Positions 12,801 through 24,799 of a stretch of DNA of 64,000 bases are shown here, in pieces; position 1 is the stretch's first letter, and every line of letters starts with the position of its first letter. Origin of the DNA: Cyanoderma ruficeps. Its lineage: Eukaryota > Chordata > Aves > Passeriformes > Timaliidae. The notes under the pieces are model-generated. The model was not told the DNA's origin, searched no databases, and saw only the letters and a program-made list of their open reading frames with translations. The translations under genes and the position numbers were made by a program. The stretch covers positions 9,972,918 to 10,036,917 of the forward strand of contig VZDJ01007749.1 in NCBI GenBank assembly GCA_008694505.1, read 5' to 3'.

Positions 12801-15800
12801 GTCTTCTGGGATCAATAATATAAGGAGATACTTTACAATTATGTTGCAGTAGCAAGAACTATGATTAAATTAGACAGGGAACACAGATGAAATCCTGGAT
12901 GTGCTGCATTCAGTGACCCAACTTCCACCAACCTGAACAAGAACAGATTATCCTGAGCAGACAAATACCAAACATTTACAGGACCTTTTTGCTTAATTTA
13001 AGTGAAGTAGACATTTAGCCTCATAAATAAAAGGTTGAGATATTTTTTCATCAATTTTAAGCATACTTTAACAGTTACACTCTTTTTACCAAAAACTCTA
13101 AACACAAAGTGTTCAGTAATGAGGGAACCTGCACTTTAAGTCCTCTCCCATTTGGCAAAATCTCTTGGCTATTTTTAAACTCAATTTACATCATTTTGAT
13201 GTATTTGGTTTATTTTAATCCTGCTTCCTACTCTTAAGGGAAAATGAACAAATATATATTACCAAACCCTGTCCTTCCTGACTTTACTGTGGGACCAAGC
13301 CCATGTCTCTCGAGAGGGTGCTGATACATCTTAATTTTTCTTTTCAAAACAACAGCAACTATTTTCCTACAGAATCCAACTATGCTGAAGTGCACACGTT
13401 TGTTTCCCATATATAATTCAAGACCTAAGCTCAGTTCTCACCATCTGTTGCTTTTACATACATGGGGAACCAAAATTTTGCTGCTTAATAAGACTTCAAT
13501 CTTACATGCATGTCTTATTTCAAGCATAGAATTTGTAATGGAAAATACGATACACTTTTGAAAAGTTGTACAGAATTACAGTATATTAGAACCCAAAGTT
13601 TACTTGGTAACTCGTAAAATTTTGCTTGGGATGAAATTAATAAATAAAAACTGTACCTCTATTTTGAAGGACCAAGCATCTACAGAAATAAACCCATTAA
13701 ATCACTTCTAAAAGCTCATTTGTTTATGTGTACTCTGTTAATCCTTTAATACAACCATAGCAGAAATGAAGCCGCATCCCCATTCACATTGAGACACATT
13801 GCTGTGACTTTTTATTCCTGATCATTTTCAGATCAGCCTTCCTGCCCCATGCTATACTGTCCTTCTCTAAACTTGCTCAACTCACCTCCTCTTTCAGTTC
13901 TGAGAAAATCTACTGTGCCACTTTCATGGTCTCTTACCCACAGCCTGCCAACTCTCCAAGTGTGTGATGGTCTCAGATACAAACCTCTAATCAGTCATTT
14001 GAAACTTGTGTAACATGGGGAAAGCTTTTCTCTTATTGTAGGGAGGAACTTTATCACATTTTAAATTCTCAGTGTTACAAAAAAATGATTTACTAGAAAT
14101 ACAACTTCCTTTAGCAGCATTGTTCTTGCATAGACATGCAAAAATATAATTTTTGCTGTTACTCTGACCTTGACCTCCCAACAAAATTTGTATTTTTTCT
14201 ACTGAATCCTATCACATCAACAAAGTTGACAAAACCCATCAATTTCACCAAAGCTTTGCTTGGTGAGATCAAGAGAAACAATGGCAAAGAAAAGAAACTT
14301 GAGATGAGAACGACACAGGCATCTTTTCCCAATAGCAAAAGGTAATATAACAGCACCATCTTTATTTTTTAATCTATAGCCTCTTTTTCACCATATCCAT
14401 TGCAGCAGCACATGCCACTGCTTTAGCAGGATATAGGTCTGCTGAATTCTGAGCAGACTACTGTTTGTTCCCATAGCCTCCATATCCTTAAAATACCTTA
14501 AAATGCCTAGTATCCTGCATTTACATTTCACCAGCCTTTCCCAGCTCCACTTCCCACCCCCAAATGTACAGTTCTGCTTGCCTCAATTTTAAACTCTCAA
14601 GGGAAAAACCTCTCATTTGATGAACCAGCTAATCTGTAATCAATTCCTGATGTACAGAATAAAAACCCCAAGTCTGCGAAGTTTCAGGATGATCATGGGA
14701 AGTGCAAAATCCACAGCTGCAATGAAAAGTTATGAAGAAATTAGAAGAGAATATGGTAAGAAACGTTTCCAGAAAGTTTCACAGCTCACAGGAGTGTTAA
14801 GACTCCAAACACTGAGCTCCCTGCAGCCACTGGAGAGGAGCTGGCCTCTGCCCTCTCTTCCCACTTAAGCTTTTCCATCATCTCAGCAGTTCCATACCAT
14901 GCTTCCCCCTGTAATGTACTCCTGGGCTCTTGCTTGTAGAACACGACAGGTTTTGCCTACACGTGGCTGCTGTCCTAGCAGTACTACAGGACAAGAAGCC
15001 CAAAGAAAGCCACACAGAGCAGCCTCAGAGCACAGCAGATCCTGAAGGAGCTCTGCATGACACCTTGGTAAATACCAACTCATCAGTCCTGCTGCTGAGG
15101 ACCAAACAAGAACTTGGACCAAATGAGATTCATTTGCATTAAGAACCACATGCTAAGCTCCAAAGTACAACAAGCATTAAACCTCAATACAATTCATGAG
15201 TTTGGGTTTTTTTTAATATTGACACTATACAAATTTGTCTTTCCTCTAGTGTTCAAAGTAGTTTGAATTGGTTTTGCTGAAGCTAAGAAAATTAGCCTGA
15301 GGAACAGTTGTAAATAAAACTGTCCATACTTGGCATGGAAAACTTCAGTCCAAACAGTTCAGCAATGTTGTAAGCAGCTGAGGATAAGGTCTTGTGAAGG
15401 AAAACCGAAGGCAACCTTTACTATAATGAACTCTGCTTTCAAGTCAGAAATAGACATCTTGTAGACAGCTTTATTCATTGGCCACAAATTCATCAAAACT
15501 TGAGAGAAACTAGTTCAGTAATTCTCTGAAGGAATCTGTGATTCAGACTTTAAAAAGAAGTTGCCATCTAGTTCCTAGTAGACCATTTTGCCAAGGGAGT
15601 CTTCTAAAACAGGTGTTATTTACCACCTATTCATCTAATTGGGCTGCAGCTCCAGCCCTCCAAATCCACATGCTGCTAAAAGCCATAATTTTAACCTGCT
15701 AGATTAAAACAGGAGTCAGGACAACAAGGGTACAGAAGCTAAATTTTATGACCTTCTCAACGGAAATTTCTTTTTTTTCATCAGAACACAACACATATTC

Positions 15801-18800
15801 CCTCTGTGCTTAAAAAGAATATTAATCTGTCCAGAACTGTTGGTATGACACTTTTTCAAAAGCACTGAATGATTTGAAGATAGAGAGATGTTAAAACAAA
15901 AACCCCTAAACCTATAGATTGAAGTAATCACCTTTTGATCAGATAGCCTGCAGCAATAACTAATTCCATTTCTATTTCCTACAGCAACTAACATTAAATT
16001 CAGCACCTGCAAAACTACTGACTAAACCAGAAAGCAATGAATATGGAAAAAGAAATCTGATACTGAGCTGGCACACGGAAGATGTGAAAGATTGAAATAG
16101 AAAAGTTCATGTGAAGACTGTCAATAGGCTCTATATTTAGGAGTTGCTTTTGATGGAAGTATATTCCAAGACCAAAAATTCAAGTCTACGGATAAAAAAG
16201 GTCAAATTGTTAAGAATTAAAGACTAAAATGTTCCGCTCCATAAACGAGGAACAGTTCCTTAATATAGAAAGAAATTCAAACAGCTCGTTTTTCATGGAA
16301 CTACTACAGCTTTTTCATCTGTTACAGGTTGTTTATTTCTCAAGATGGTAACTTCACTAAAAAGGAAGTTTTGACTACTTCATAGTGCACCCTGCTGAAA
16401 TTATAGTAAGAGGTAAACATAAATCCCTCACAGAACATCCTCATCCTTCATCTGAATTAAAGACTCTCACTTTTACAGAAAAACTCATCCAAGATGATCA
16501 CAGTTACAAGAGATGTTGAATACAAAAGGTGGAGGATGGGGGACTACAGAAGAGGAAATAACAATGAATCATGAGGGATACAAAAAACCAAGTGCAAATC
16601 TGAGAGAGAAAACTCTCACTTATAAATATTTATTAAGGCTTTAGTGAAAGTAAACCATTCTAAACTTTGAAGCACATTTTCCCTTGGGGAGCAAAGGCAA
16701 CTTAATACGACAAGAAAATTCCTCTCAGCTGTTTTTAATTTCACTTATTTATGTCACTCTGAAGCACACACTATGCGACTCAAAACCAGTCAAAGAGTGA
16801 GGCTTGAACTGATCCTCAGATTTATTAACACTAAAATTTTACCTATGGGCAAAGTTACCAGGCCTCCCTGCAACACTTCCACAAAAGCTTAGCTTGAACA
16901 CAGTAACTGCTTTTCAACCAAACCCAAACTCTCTCTCAAGGGTTTAACGAAAATAACCAGAGTTAACACCTATTTTACACTCCGTATTTGAACGCTGACA
17001 CTACACAGTGGGAGGTCCTCTTAAAAATGTCTCCTCATTCCAGTACGCTTCACCTCTGTAACTCTCAGCCCCACAGAGGGCTAGTCCATGGCTGAAAGAT
17101 TTCTGGACCACTTTCCAACTCTTCTCTTGTGAGGGTAAGAGGCATCAGGAAATGTTTATTTTTTCCAGCTGCAGTTGACATGCCTGGTACACAGAAAAAA
17201 AATAATTATTTGCTTTACAGACTGACAGGCCACATTAACTATACTAAATAAAAGGAACAAGTTGTGTTTTCTATTCACCACTTTTGACCTGTATTTCTAC
17301 ATGCTGTTTCAACCAAAAGTGACAGAGACAAGCATGCATACATCTACTGGAGAGAGTCAGATCAGGTTCCAAGGTCAAGCTGCATCTCTTTGTCAAAAAT
17401 GAAGGTAACTGCCATGTTCTATCAGTCTCTTGAAACAATTTCCTATTGGGACAAAATTACCACTTCTTATGACAACAAAAATAATACTCCCTTTGCCAGA
17501 TTTTTTTAGCAGTAACACTCTCAGAATTGTCCATGAAATAACAAAATCCCGTTGCGCTCCAGCACATTATTTTAGCTGAAGATTCATCAAAATTCTTCTA
17601 TTATGCAAACTTTAGGTAAAAAAAATTATTTTGAATATCCTGCTTTCAGTCAGGTTTTGCTGAGCTTTCATCTAAGCAGGACAGATACCATCACACACAA
17701 AGATAAAATGAATGTTAATCACAACACACAATCTCACCATCCCTCCTCTCAATCTCACTCCCCCAACAACACCTCTGAAGGGAAGAGTTCCTGCTATTGG
17801 GGTACTACTTGTTACCCACTAGTAAGAGATGTGATGTATCACTGCTAGGAGAAGAAATACACAGCCAAAACACAGAATTTTGGTAATTCAGAGCAGCAGC
17901 ACAATTAACTGCAGAAATGTGTATTTTTAAGACTATCTGTCTAAAGGCTTTGAAACAATACAACTCTGGAAGTATGTCTCGCCATCTGAGCAGGCCAAAT
18001 CAGTGGCAAACAAAACAGCCTCTAGAGAAAAGGAGAAATCCCACAACACCCTCTACCCAAGAAGACACTTTCCAAAGTGATGGGTAATTTCTATTATTCT
18101 TCAGGAACATCTCTCCCTCCAGAAAAATAGATGCAAATGTTTTAAGCCAGTCTGACAAACCTACTGGGGAGTTTTAAAATACTGTTTATACTTATTTTAG
18201 AATATTTTATCTTAAAAGTGATGAAAAAAGATAGTACCTATAAACAAGATGAAATATTTTACAGCAGCATAATACCAAATTGCTTTTTCATCTAAAAATA
18301 TTCAATTTTCTCCCAATACAGGTTTGAAATACCTCAGGTTTAACATACAACAAAAACTTATTCTAATTACATAAATGTATGCTGAGCACTGCTAGGCATC
18401 ACTACAATGACTGCACTTTCCTTTTCCAGCCCATCCCTGGGAATTGTGGCTCATGATTCTGTAGATGATACTACACTGGCAACAGTAAAACTATTGCTGA
18501 ATTCCATATCAACTTTAAAAAATAAAGCAAAGCTTTATCTTCCCAAGACACATGTGATTAGAACAAGCAGTTTTATAAAATGATCCATTTGTAGAGAGAG
18601 CAAACTCTTTCTAGAACATTTTTTGGTTTCAGGGGTAAGGAAGGTTTAAGAGAAAAAGGGTGAGAGGGAACACGAGCAGATGAAAAGAAACCATTCCATG
18701 TCCACAGCTACATTCAGGACAAGTCTAACATCACAAACCTAAGGGAGGAAAACCAGCAAAAGAAGTGCTGCTCGACATTCTGCAAACTGGCTACTTGGGA

Positions 18801-20656
18801 CGCTGCAGCTCATTAAAGTATATTTTGCCTGAAGCAGGTCTCTGAGGCAAGACTTCACGTCTGAATCATAAGTATAAAGACTGAAGGGATTTTCCTTTAA
18901 GAACTTAAGGCAGCTCAAACTACTATAAAACCCTGTATAACTGAAGAAATTCCTCTGCTGGTTTATGGCTTCAAATTTCCAAATATCTGAGCTGCTGATG
19001 CCATGCAAAATTTCTCTGTGTTACAAGTAAAAAAAAGCTGCAAAACCACACTCATAAAACTACAAGACTTAATAATGCAGAGTTAAAAAATTAACATTAA
19101 AGTCCCAGCTCAGCAAAGAATGTAAACTTGGGACATTTTGCTGATTTAAGCTGGAATTGCTCCCTGCATAACACACGTATGTTTAACTGTTTGCTGGACC
19201 AGGACTCAAACTTTCTGAAGTCTGCCACCTATGTGCAGTATTTACCAAGGGCCTTTATAAAGGCTCAAGTGTGGTTTCTCAAATGCAGCTCTGAGGAAAA
19301 TGCATTGCCTGAACAGCAGAAACTGAATCTTGATTTCAAACGAATTACCCAGGTTATAAATCCCTTGAATCAAAGTGGTGGACCAAGACAGGACACAACT
19401 CCATAGAAAAAGGAAAGCCCAAAACAAGCAGCGAGAACATCCCTGCTGTTGTTAAAACTAACACCCAAAACCACTGCAACAAACATGTTAAAACCAAACA
19501 ACCCTGCCCTTGTTACTCCCCTGCCTAAGCTTATTTCCAGCCAATAACATTTCTGCTAAGAGCCAGATTTATGATTCACGTACATCTGCCACTCAGAGAG
19601 CAGGAAAAAGTGACTGTTTTGAAATACTAGACACGACTCTAAATGCCATAAAAATCAAATTGAAAAAAACCCCAAAAACTTAGTACCTAGGAATATTTTT
19701 AAGTTTGCTACAGCTTATCAGTCAGATTTTGAATATTTGCTGCAAATCAGATCTTTTTCCCACCATCATATGATGCAGCTTCAAAAGCCTTAAGACTTTA
19801 AAGGCAGTGGAAGCAAAATTAACATGCTAGGTCACGTTAAGGTAATTGCTCTCCCTTATTTTTCAAGTCCTTGACAAATGCTTCGATCACAAGTCTTGCA
19901 TTCTCTCCCCAAAATGTACTTTTTGCAATTTTAAAAATATACAGAAACGTATTCTGATATTCAAAGACAGAGAAGGCTGCAACGAAATTCGCTTCATTTT
20001 TGTAACCTAATGAGCTGAGACTTCTCAGGTTTTAGCTGCGGCACAGTGGATAAACCCTTCACTGTCTATTTTCCGTCTCAGCAATGCCAGCATCCAGAGT
20101 TTTCATTCACTTGCGACTGTTTCCACACAGCACTGTGCAGGAGGAAGTCTCCGAGGCAACTCCTGGAGAGCAGCAACATGCCGTTCCAACACTGTCCAAG
20201 AGCGGTGCGACAGCACCGAGCGGCCAAACCCGAACTCTCTCCGGTAATTCAAGATGTTGTGCCACGGGCAGAGTTCCTCTTCGCAAAATCCCCCGTGGGA
20301 GGAGCCACCGCTCGCTCCCAGGTTTTAGCGCTCAACTGCCTGCACTCCTGCACTCAACTCATCGTCTACATCTTCCTCAGTAAGACCTTAAAAAACACGT
20401 GAACCAGCCAGAAACGGGGTGGGTGGCGAGTCAGTGGAGTCAGCGCCCGGGACAGCGAGCGACAGCCGACCCGTGCGGCGCTGGTCTGTGCGAGCAGAGG
20501 AGGAATTCCTGCCGCGGGGTCCCTACCTGGAAAGCACCGGGGCACGGGAGGACACGGCTAAAGGGCAGAGGGCGCGGGGCAGGGGCCAAGCCAGGGCGGG
20601 CGGTGCGGGCAGCGGCACCTGCAGCCGGAGGGGAGGGCGGGAGGGCAGGCTCGTAC
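3848..20656 (-). other. PPP2R5A: PPP2R5A intron 1 (about 16.8 kb)
   Basis: The donor is GTACGA at 20656 and the acceptor is TATAG ending at 3848, with a strong polypyrimidine tract at about 3850-3870 when read on the minus strand. The whole stretch is AT-rich. All ORFs in it are under 125 codons and none has a recognisable domain. I saw no nested gene, tRNA or snoRNA that I could identify, and no CR1 copy. Simple A-rich runs occur, for example near 9840-9863. The last 250 bases before exon 1 rise sharply in GC as the CpG island begins. Large first introns often hold enhancers, but nothing specific can be named here. Confidence 0.9.
9840..9864. repeat. A-rich simple repeat in PPP2R5A intron 1
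   Basis: Two runs of nine or more A residues, separated by single G residues, form an A-rich low-complexity tract. It has no target-site duplication or element body beside it that would mark a retroposon tail. Confidence 0.7.
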
Positions 20657-20807
20657 CTTTGAGCTGGGGCAGCGGCGACAGCTCCACCGGGCTGCCCTGG
20701 CTGCGGAACTGCGAGGAGCCCTGCGAGCGCTTCTGCCTCTGCGCCTTGCGCACCGATTTCCGTGTGAAGCCATCCACCTTCTCCGCGGCAGAGATGGCCG
20801 CCGACAT
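20657..20807 (-). CDS. PPP2R5A: PPP2R5A coding exon 1 (start codon and N-terminus)
   Basis: This exon encodes residues 1-50, beginning [20 protein letters not shown] and continuing through [19 protein letters not shown] to LSPLPQLK. This is the B56-alpha N-terminus: a basic, serine-rich tail before the HEAT-like repeats. The start ATG (20807-20805) is the first in-frame ATG. The frame stays open upstream to about 20957, but only GTG codons are available there. A G at -3 gives a reasonable initiation context. From memory the human protein has about ten more residues before the shared AAISA motif, so the bird N-terminus is slightly shorter. The exon ends with one base (G) of an Asp codon followed by GTACGA. 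Joined to exon 2 this gives [12 protein letters not shown], as expected for the family. An out-of-frame upstream ATG at 20839 overlaps this start. Confidence 0.96.
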
Positions 20808-21480
20808 GGCTGGGCGGCGGGGCGGCTCTCCACGAGCATATATTGCACCGGAGGGAGAAGCGGGCGGGCAAAAAACAAAGGGGCTTAAAAAAAAAATTAA
20901 AAGACCCGAAAAAAACACCACCAAAAACGAAGTCCTGGCTGCCCTCACACACCACACCGAGGAGAGGAGCGGAGTGGGCTCTGCCGGGCGCTGGAGAGGC
21001 TCCCGGGTCGCTCCTCAGTTCCTGCTTCCCTCGCCGTTTCCTCCCCGCGCGGAGCCGGTGGGGGAGCGGAAGGGGGGAGGAGGAGGAGGAGGAAAGGGAA
21101 AACAAACAAACAAACCCAAAGACAACTTTGCCCGGCGGGGCGGGGGCGGGCGAGCGCCAAAACTTTCCCTCCCGGGCTCCCGCTGTCCTCAGGGCAGGCG
21201 CGGCGCGACCCGCCGCGGGACGGGCTCGTCGGCGCCGCTGCCCCGCTCCCGCCTCGTTCGCTCCGCGTCCCCTTCAGTCGAGCCCGCTGTCATCGGCCGG
21301 ACTCGCCCCCGGGCTTCAGCCGCTCGCTTCCACGAGCTCTTTGTCCGCCTTCAGCCGCCGCCGGGCGCTCCCCGCGCCTCCGCCGTCATTCCGCCTCGTC
21401 GCGCTCCGCCGGGGGCCGCCGCGCGCGGGGCCACCAGAACCCCGGAGCCGCCGGGCAGCGGCCGCGCAACTTGGCGGAGC
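20808..21480 (-). promoter_or_regulatory. PPP2R5A: Probable PPP2R5A 5' leader and proximal promoter
   Basis: This is the region directly upstream of the start codon. Its outer limit is a guess because no transcription start can be read from the sequence. Read in the mRNA sense it has a T-rich stretch (complement of 20881-20937) and a GTTT repeat (complement of 21098-21116) inside otherwise GC-rich sequence. One T-rich run ends in AAG at 20886-20884, which resembles a 3' splice acceptor, so a 5' UTR intron is possible. An upstream ATG at 20839-20837 opens a frame that overlaps the main start. Confidence 0.45.
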
Positions 21481-21555
21481 AAACGGAGTTGAGCGGAGGG
21501 AGGGGGGAGGAACGGGACGGGGGCGGTCGCAGCGGCCGCGGTTGGCGACGCCAGC

Positions 21556-21694
21556 TGATTGACGGGCCAGAGCAGCCAACGGAAGGAGAGGAGCGCGGAA
21601 CGCCCCCCGCCCCGCCCGCGGGGGCCGGGGGAGGACGCGGGAGTTGGGCCGCGCGCCGGAGAGCGGATGATTGACGGCCGGCCCCTCCAACCGG
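21556..21694. repeat. Two similar 27-bp modules in the CpG island
   Basis: 21556-21582 and 21668-21694 both begin TGATTGACGG and end in CCAAC(C)GG, 112 bp apart. The spacer sequences are unrelated. The shared ends suggest either an old local duplication or two sites for the same DNA-binding factor. The CCAAC part is a weak variant of a CCAAT box, and a true CCAAT box follows at 21793. Confidence 0.6.
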
Positions 21695-21737
21695 CAGCGG
21701 GGAAGGCGGGGCGGGCGGTGTTTCCCGACGGGAGGAA

Positions 21738-21769
21738 GGGGAAGGGAAAAGGGAAGGGGAAGGGGCGGG
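21738..21769 (+). repeat. G-run tract with G-quadruplex potential
   Basis: There are six successive runs of three or four G separated by AA, AAAA or C. This satisfies the usual four-run rule for an intramolecular G-quadruplex on the plus strand, which is the template strand for PPP2R5A. It is a purine-rich simple repeat upstream of the gene. Confidence 0.7.
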
Positions 21770-22122
21770 ATGGCGGGCGGGGCGCGGCCCGGCCAATCCC
21801 GCGGCGGGGAGGGAAGCGGAGCGGCGGGCACGGTCGGTCCCGCGCCCTCCGGAGCGCTCGGGTGGGTGCTGCTCACGGGGACATCGCCACACGCGTGTTT
21901 GAGCAGGAACCGAGAGCGCCGGGAGCGGCAGCAGCGCGCGGGTGCGCTCCCAAGCGCATCTCCGTGCTATCTCCCCAGTGCTCCCGAGTTTGTTTTTTTT
22001 TTTTCTCCCTCCCACCCTCCCGACGCCTCAGCGCTTTGTGTCTTCCTTCCATCTCCGCCTGAACTCGGTTGTTTGACGATCGACGTGGCCGCGGTGTTTT
22101 TCCTTTTTCGCAGCGAGCCACA

Positions 22123-22154
22123 GGCTGGTGTTCCGGGCTGGTGTTCCGGGCTGG
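22123..22154. repeat. 13-bp tandem repeat, about 2.5 copies
   Basis: The unit GGCTGGTGTTCCG occurs twice without change, followed by GGCTGG, at the outer edge of the CpG island. It is a short minisatellite-like duplication. Confidence 0.8.
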
Positions 22155-22260
22155 AGGCGCGGCGTTGCCCGGGCCGGGCACGGGCCGGGCTTCCAGCGAT
22201 GGATGCGCTCGGAGAAACTGATCCTGCTGCTCTCTGCGGGTGAAGTGGTTCGGGCTGAAG

Positions 22261-24799
22261 CCTGGCCGTGAGAAAGGAGAACTGTGACTGCCACAGCACG
22301 CAAAAGCCACGACTGTGTGTGCGCCATGGGGCTGCATTAAAGTCTGTCTTGTGCCATTTCCATATGCAGTTCTCCCCTCCCCCGTTCGGAACTGCTAACA
22401 CGTGGGATGCCTTACCTTGTAGCCATTCACGTAGAGCTAAGTTTTATACACATCAGCACATTTCTTTTTGCTATATAGTTTTGGATACCAATTCAGCAAA
22501 TAAGTATTTGTAGTATTTTAAGCACACACTCAAGTTTCAGTAGCTGTGGTAGGGCATAAATACAGTAAGATCGCCATAAACGTTTGTAGAATGCCTTCAT
22601 GAGTTGGACTTTAATCTTTGTGTGTATAAACCATAAATCAAAAGCCAAATGATTATAGCTTTATGTGAACATAAAAGACTAAGACTGTGGAAGCCAGTTT
22701 AGTAGAAACTGCTCTCTCTGTTCCCTTCTGTCTCTTCTTTTTTCTTTGTCAACTCACTAACTTGTGCGCTTCTCATCTTTTTTGCTTTTGGTGAAATAAT
22801 CTCTAGTAAAAGAGGGAGTATGGGCCATTCATTTAAGAGTGGGACTCAATGATTCTTGTGGACCTTTTCTGGCTCAAAAATTTTTTGTAACCCCTACCTG
22901 CTGAGCTGAGCTCAGAGAATCCTTTTCTGTACACTTTAGAGTCAATTCTGGATACAAATTATAGGATACCACTGTAAAAGACTTTTATCTTTCTTGTAGG
23001 TGTTGTAGACTTTTAATTTCATTTCTTTATATTACAAAATCCATTTTACAGACAACATAGCAGCTTTTAGGCAGTTGTCCTTTAAACTGCCAGCTCCTGT
23101 ATTGAATGCAGTAAAGGAAATCCTTGCATTCCTTGCCTGGTTAATTCTCACTTCACCTCAAGGCCTAGAGTTCCTATTGGGAGATCACTGGGGCCAAGCC
23201 CCTGTGTCGGTGTGTTCCTGTGTTCTTGTCTGCCCTCCAACAGCTGTCATTTTCTTCTGCACCCATTTTTAGAAACTGACACTGCCCAGCATGTCCTGTG
23301 CACTGTTTATTGGCAACTCAAGCCTTGCTGCCAGTTCCCGAGGTGAAAGAGTCTACCTTAGAATTTCATCAATATTTCAGAGTTTGTTAAGGAAGTTTTA
23401 TGCAAGTTCTAGTTTATGTAAAAATGTTGTTTCTGAGGTTAAAAGGTTTTCCCCAAGGTTGCTTACCCTTTGAAATGCTGTTTGAAAATGTGCTGTAAAA
23501 AATCTGTTGTCAGTCAAAATTCATGACATCAAGACCTCCATAAATAATAGGTGTCATCTTGCAGTGATGGGATTTTCATATTGACTGCACTGAAAGATAT
23601 TTTCAGACTTCATCTTCGTGTATCATTTGTAAAAGAAACATTAGTGAAGTCTGAGTCAGCTACACAAAATGAAACTTTGAATCTCTCAAATAAATGAGAA
23701 GTGCTTTTAGCCATTGAGTTTTCTTTCGTTTTTTTAATATAACTCTTCTGTTTCAGAAAAGAATGAGTGGCATCTCTGGTGACCAGCTACCATTTCCCAA
23801 ACTGAAATAATGTTTGCTTTAAGTTACACTTGAAGTCAGTGGAATTACAGCAATGTCTAAAATCATTGGAACATACAGGCCTGTGGGACTGGGGTATTTG
23901 GAGATAAAAACTGAAAGCAAGAGCTGTGAGTGGCAGTCTGAAATAGCTGTGTTTGAGAGGGCTGGAGATTGCCCTTCCCTGCTTTCTGCACATACTGCTT
24001 CCTACACAGCTGTCGGAGCTGCTCTGAGTCAGCTCCTGAAGCCCCTGGTTTTCAGAGTGTATTTAAAGGCACACGGGGACCATGCCAGGTTACAAGCTGC
24101 TGGCTCCACATTCAATTCATCAAGGTCCATGGTGTCCACAGTGAATGTTGTGAATAGTAATTTTATGCCAAGTTATTCCCACTCCTAAATCAGCGCCCTC
24201 AGTATGCACTGAAGCCTTGATTCTGCAAAACTTCTTGCATATCTCTAGCTTAGAAGAAGGCTCATTATGATTCATGATCATTATTCAGAACGGAGAAGCA
24301 GCATTCTGGAGCAGATTTTACTGAAAGTCACATTTACAGTTCTTTTCATTTAGTCACATTTCCTGCACTTTCTTATCTTTTTACCCAGAAGAGAAACCTT
24401 TGGAAACGTGAACAAGAACACGATACATCATTAACTTGCAGAACCCTGGCCAAGTTGGTTTGCAAACCTGCTGCTTCAAGTACCAGGTTGCTACCATATT
24501 TGTGCTGCAGGGAGTTGCCTGGCTGCCAGCAGATGAGGAGTTAACTACAGCTCTGCTTTCCCATTCTTCTGTACGGATGCTTGGAGGCCAAGCTGCCAGA
24601 AATCTAGCTCTTCTCAGAGACAGTGGGAGGCATATTTTAGTGAAGAGGATGCCCTAAGTGGGTGAACTCTCAGCCAAGAAGGTTTGTGGAAAAAAATTCT
24701 ATTTCCCTCTCAAAATGAAAATGAAAATGAACAGCCCTGTTGACTGCAAGTGTGCTTATGTTTACAACTGCACAACCCCAGCAGTTTTTCAGGGTATCT
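22261..24799. other. Intergenic DNA next to the CpG island; no gene seen
   Basis: Composition drops to AT-rich directly after the island. ORFs of 60-111 codons occur on both strands, but none shows a known domain or exon-like boundaries that would join with another. No repeat family was recognised. Any divergent transcript from the PPP2R5A island would pass through here, but I cannot support one. Confidence 0.7.

Larger units (their letters stand above)
20400..22260. promoter_or_regulatory. PPP2R5A: CpG island with the PPP2R5A promoter
   Basis: About 1.9 kb is very GC-rich and CpG-dense, in sharp contrast with the AT-rich flanks. It covers PPP2R5A coding exon 1 and extends about 1.45 kb upstream of the start codon. 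It contains many GGGCGG-type Sp1-like boxes, a CCAAT box (21793-21797, plus strand), a GGA-repeat (about 21078-21098) and a G-run tract (21738-21769). No canonical TATA box is placed to set a start site, which fits a dispersed CpG-island promoter. Large ORFs on both strands here (up to 357 codons) are compositional: GC-rich DNA has few stops. The island is wide enough for a divergent plus-strand noncoding transcript, but no splice-supported gene can be shown. Confidence 0.85.

Noticed and set aside
20808..20957. 50-residue in-frame N-terminal extension of PPP2R5A with a hydrophobic stretch
   Set aside because: The frame is open but contains no ATG upstream of 20807, only a GTG. The hydrophobic residues come from the T-rich leader tract. 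The family N-terminus begins at the chosen ATG.
20419..21492. 357-codon plus-strand ORF and several others across the CpG island
   Set aside because: GC-rich DNA lacks stop codons. The translations are Arg, Gly, Pro and Ala rich on every frame and strand, and the only family match is PPP2R5A exon 1 on the minus strand.
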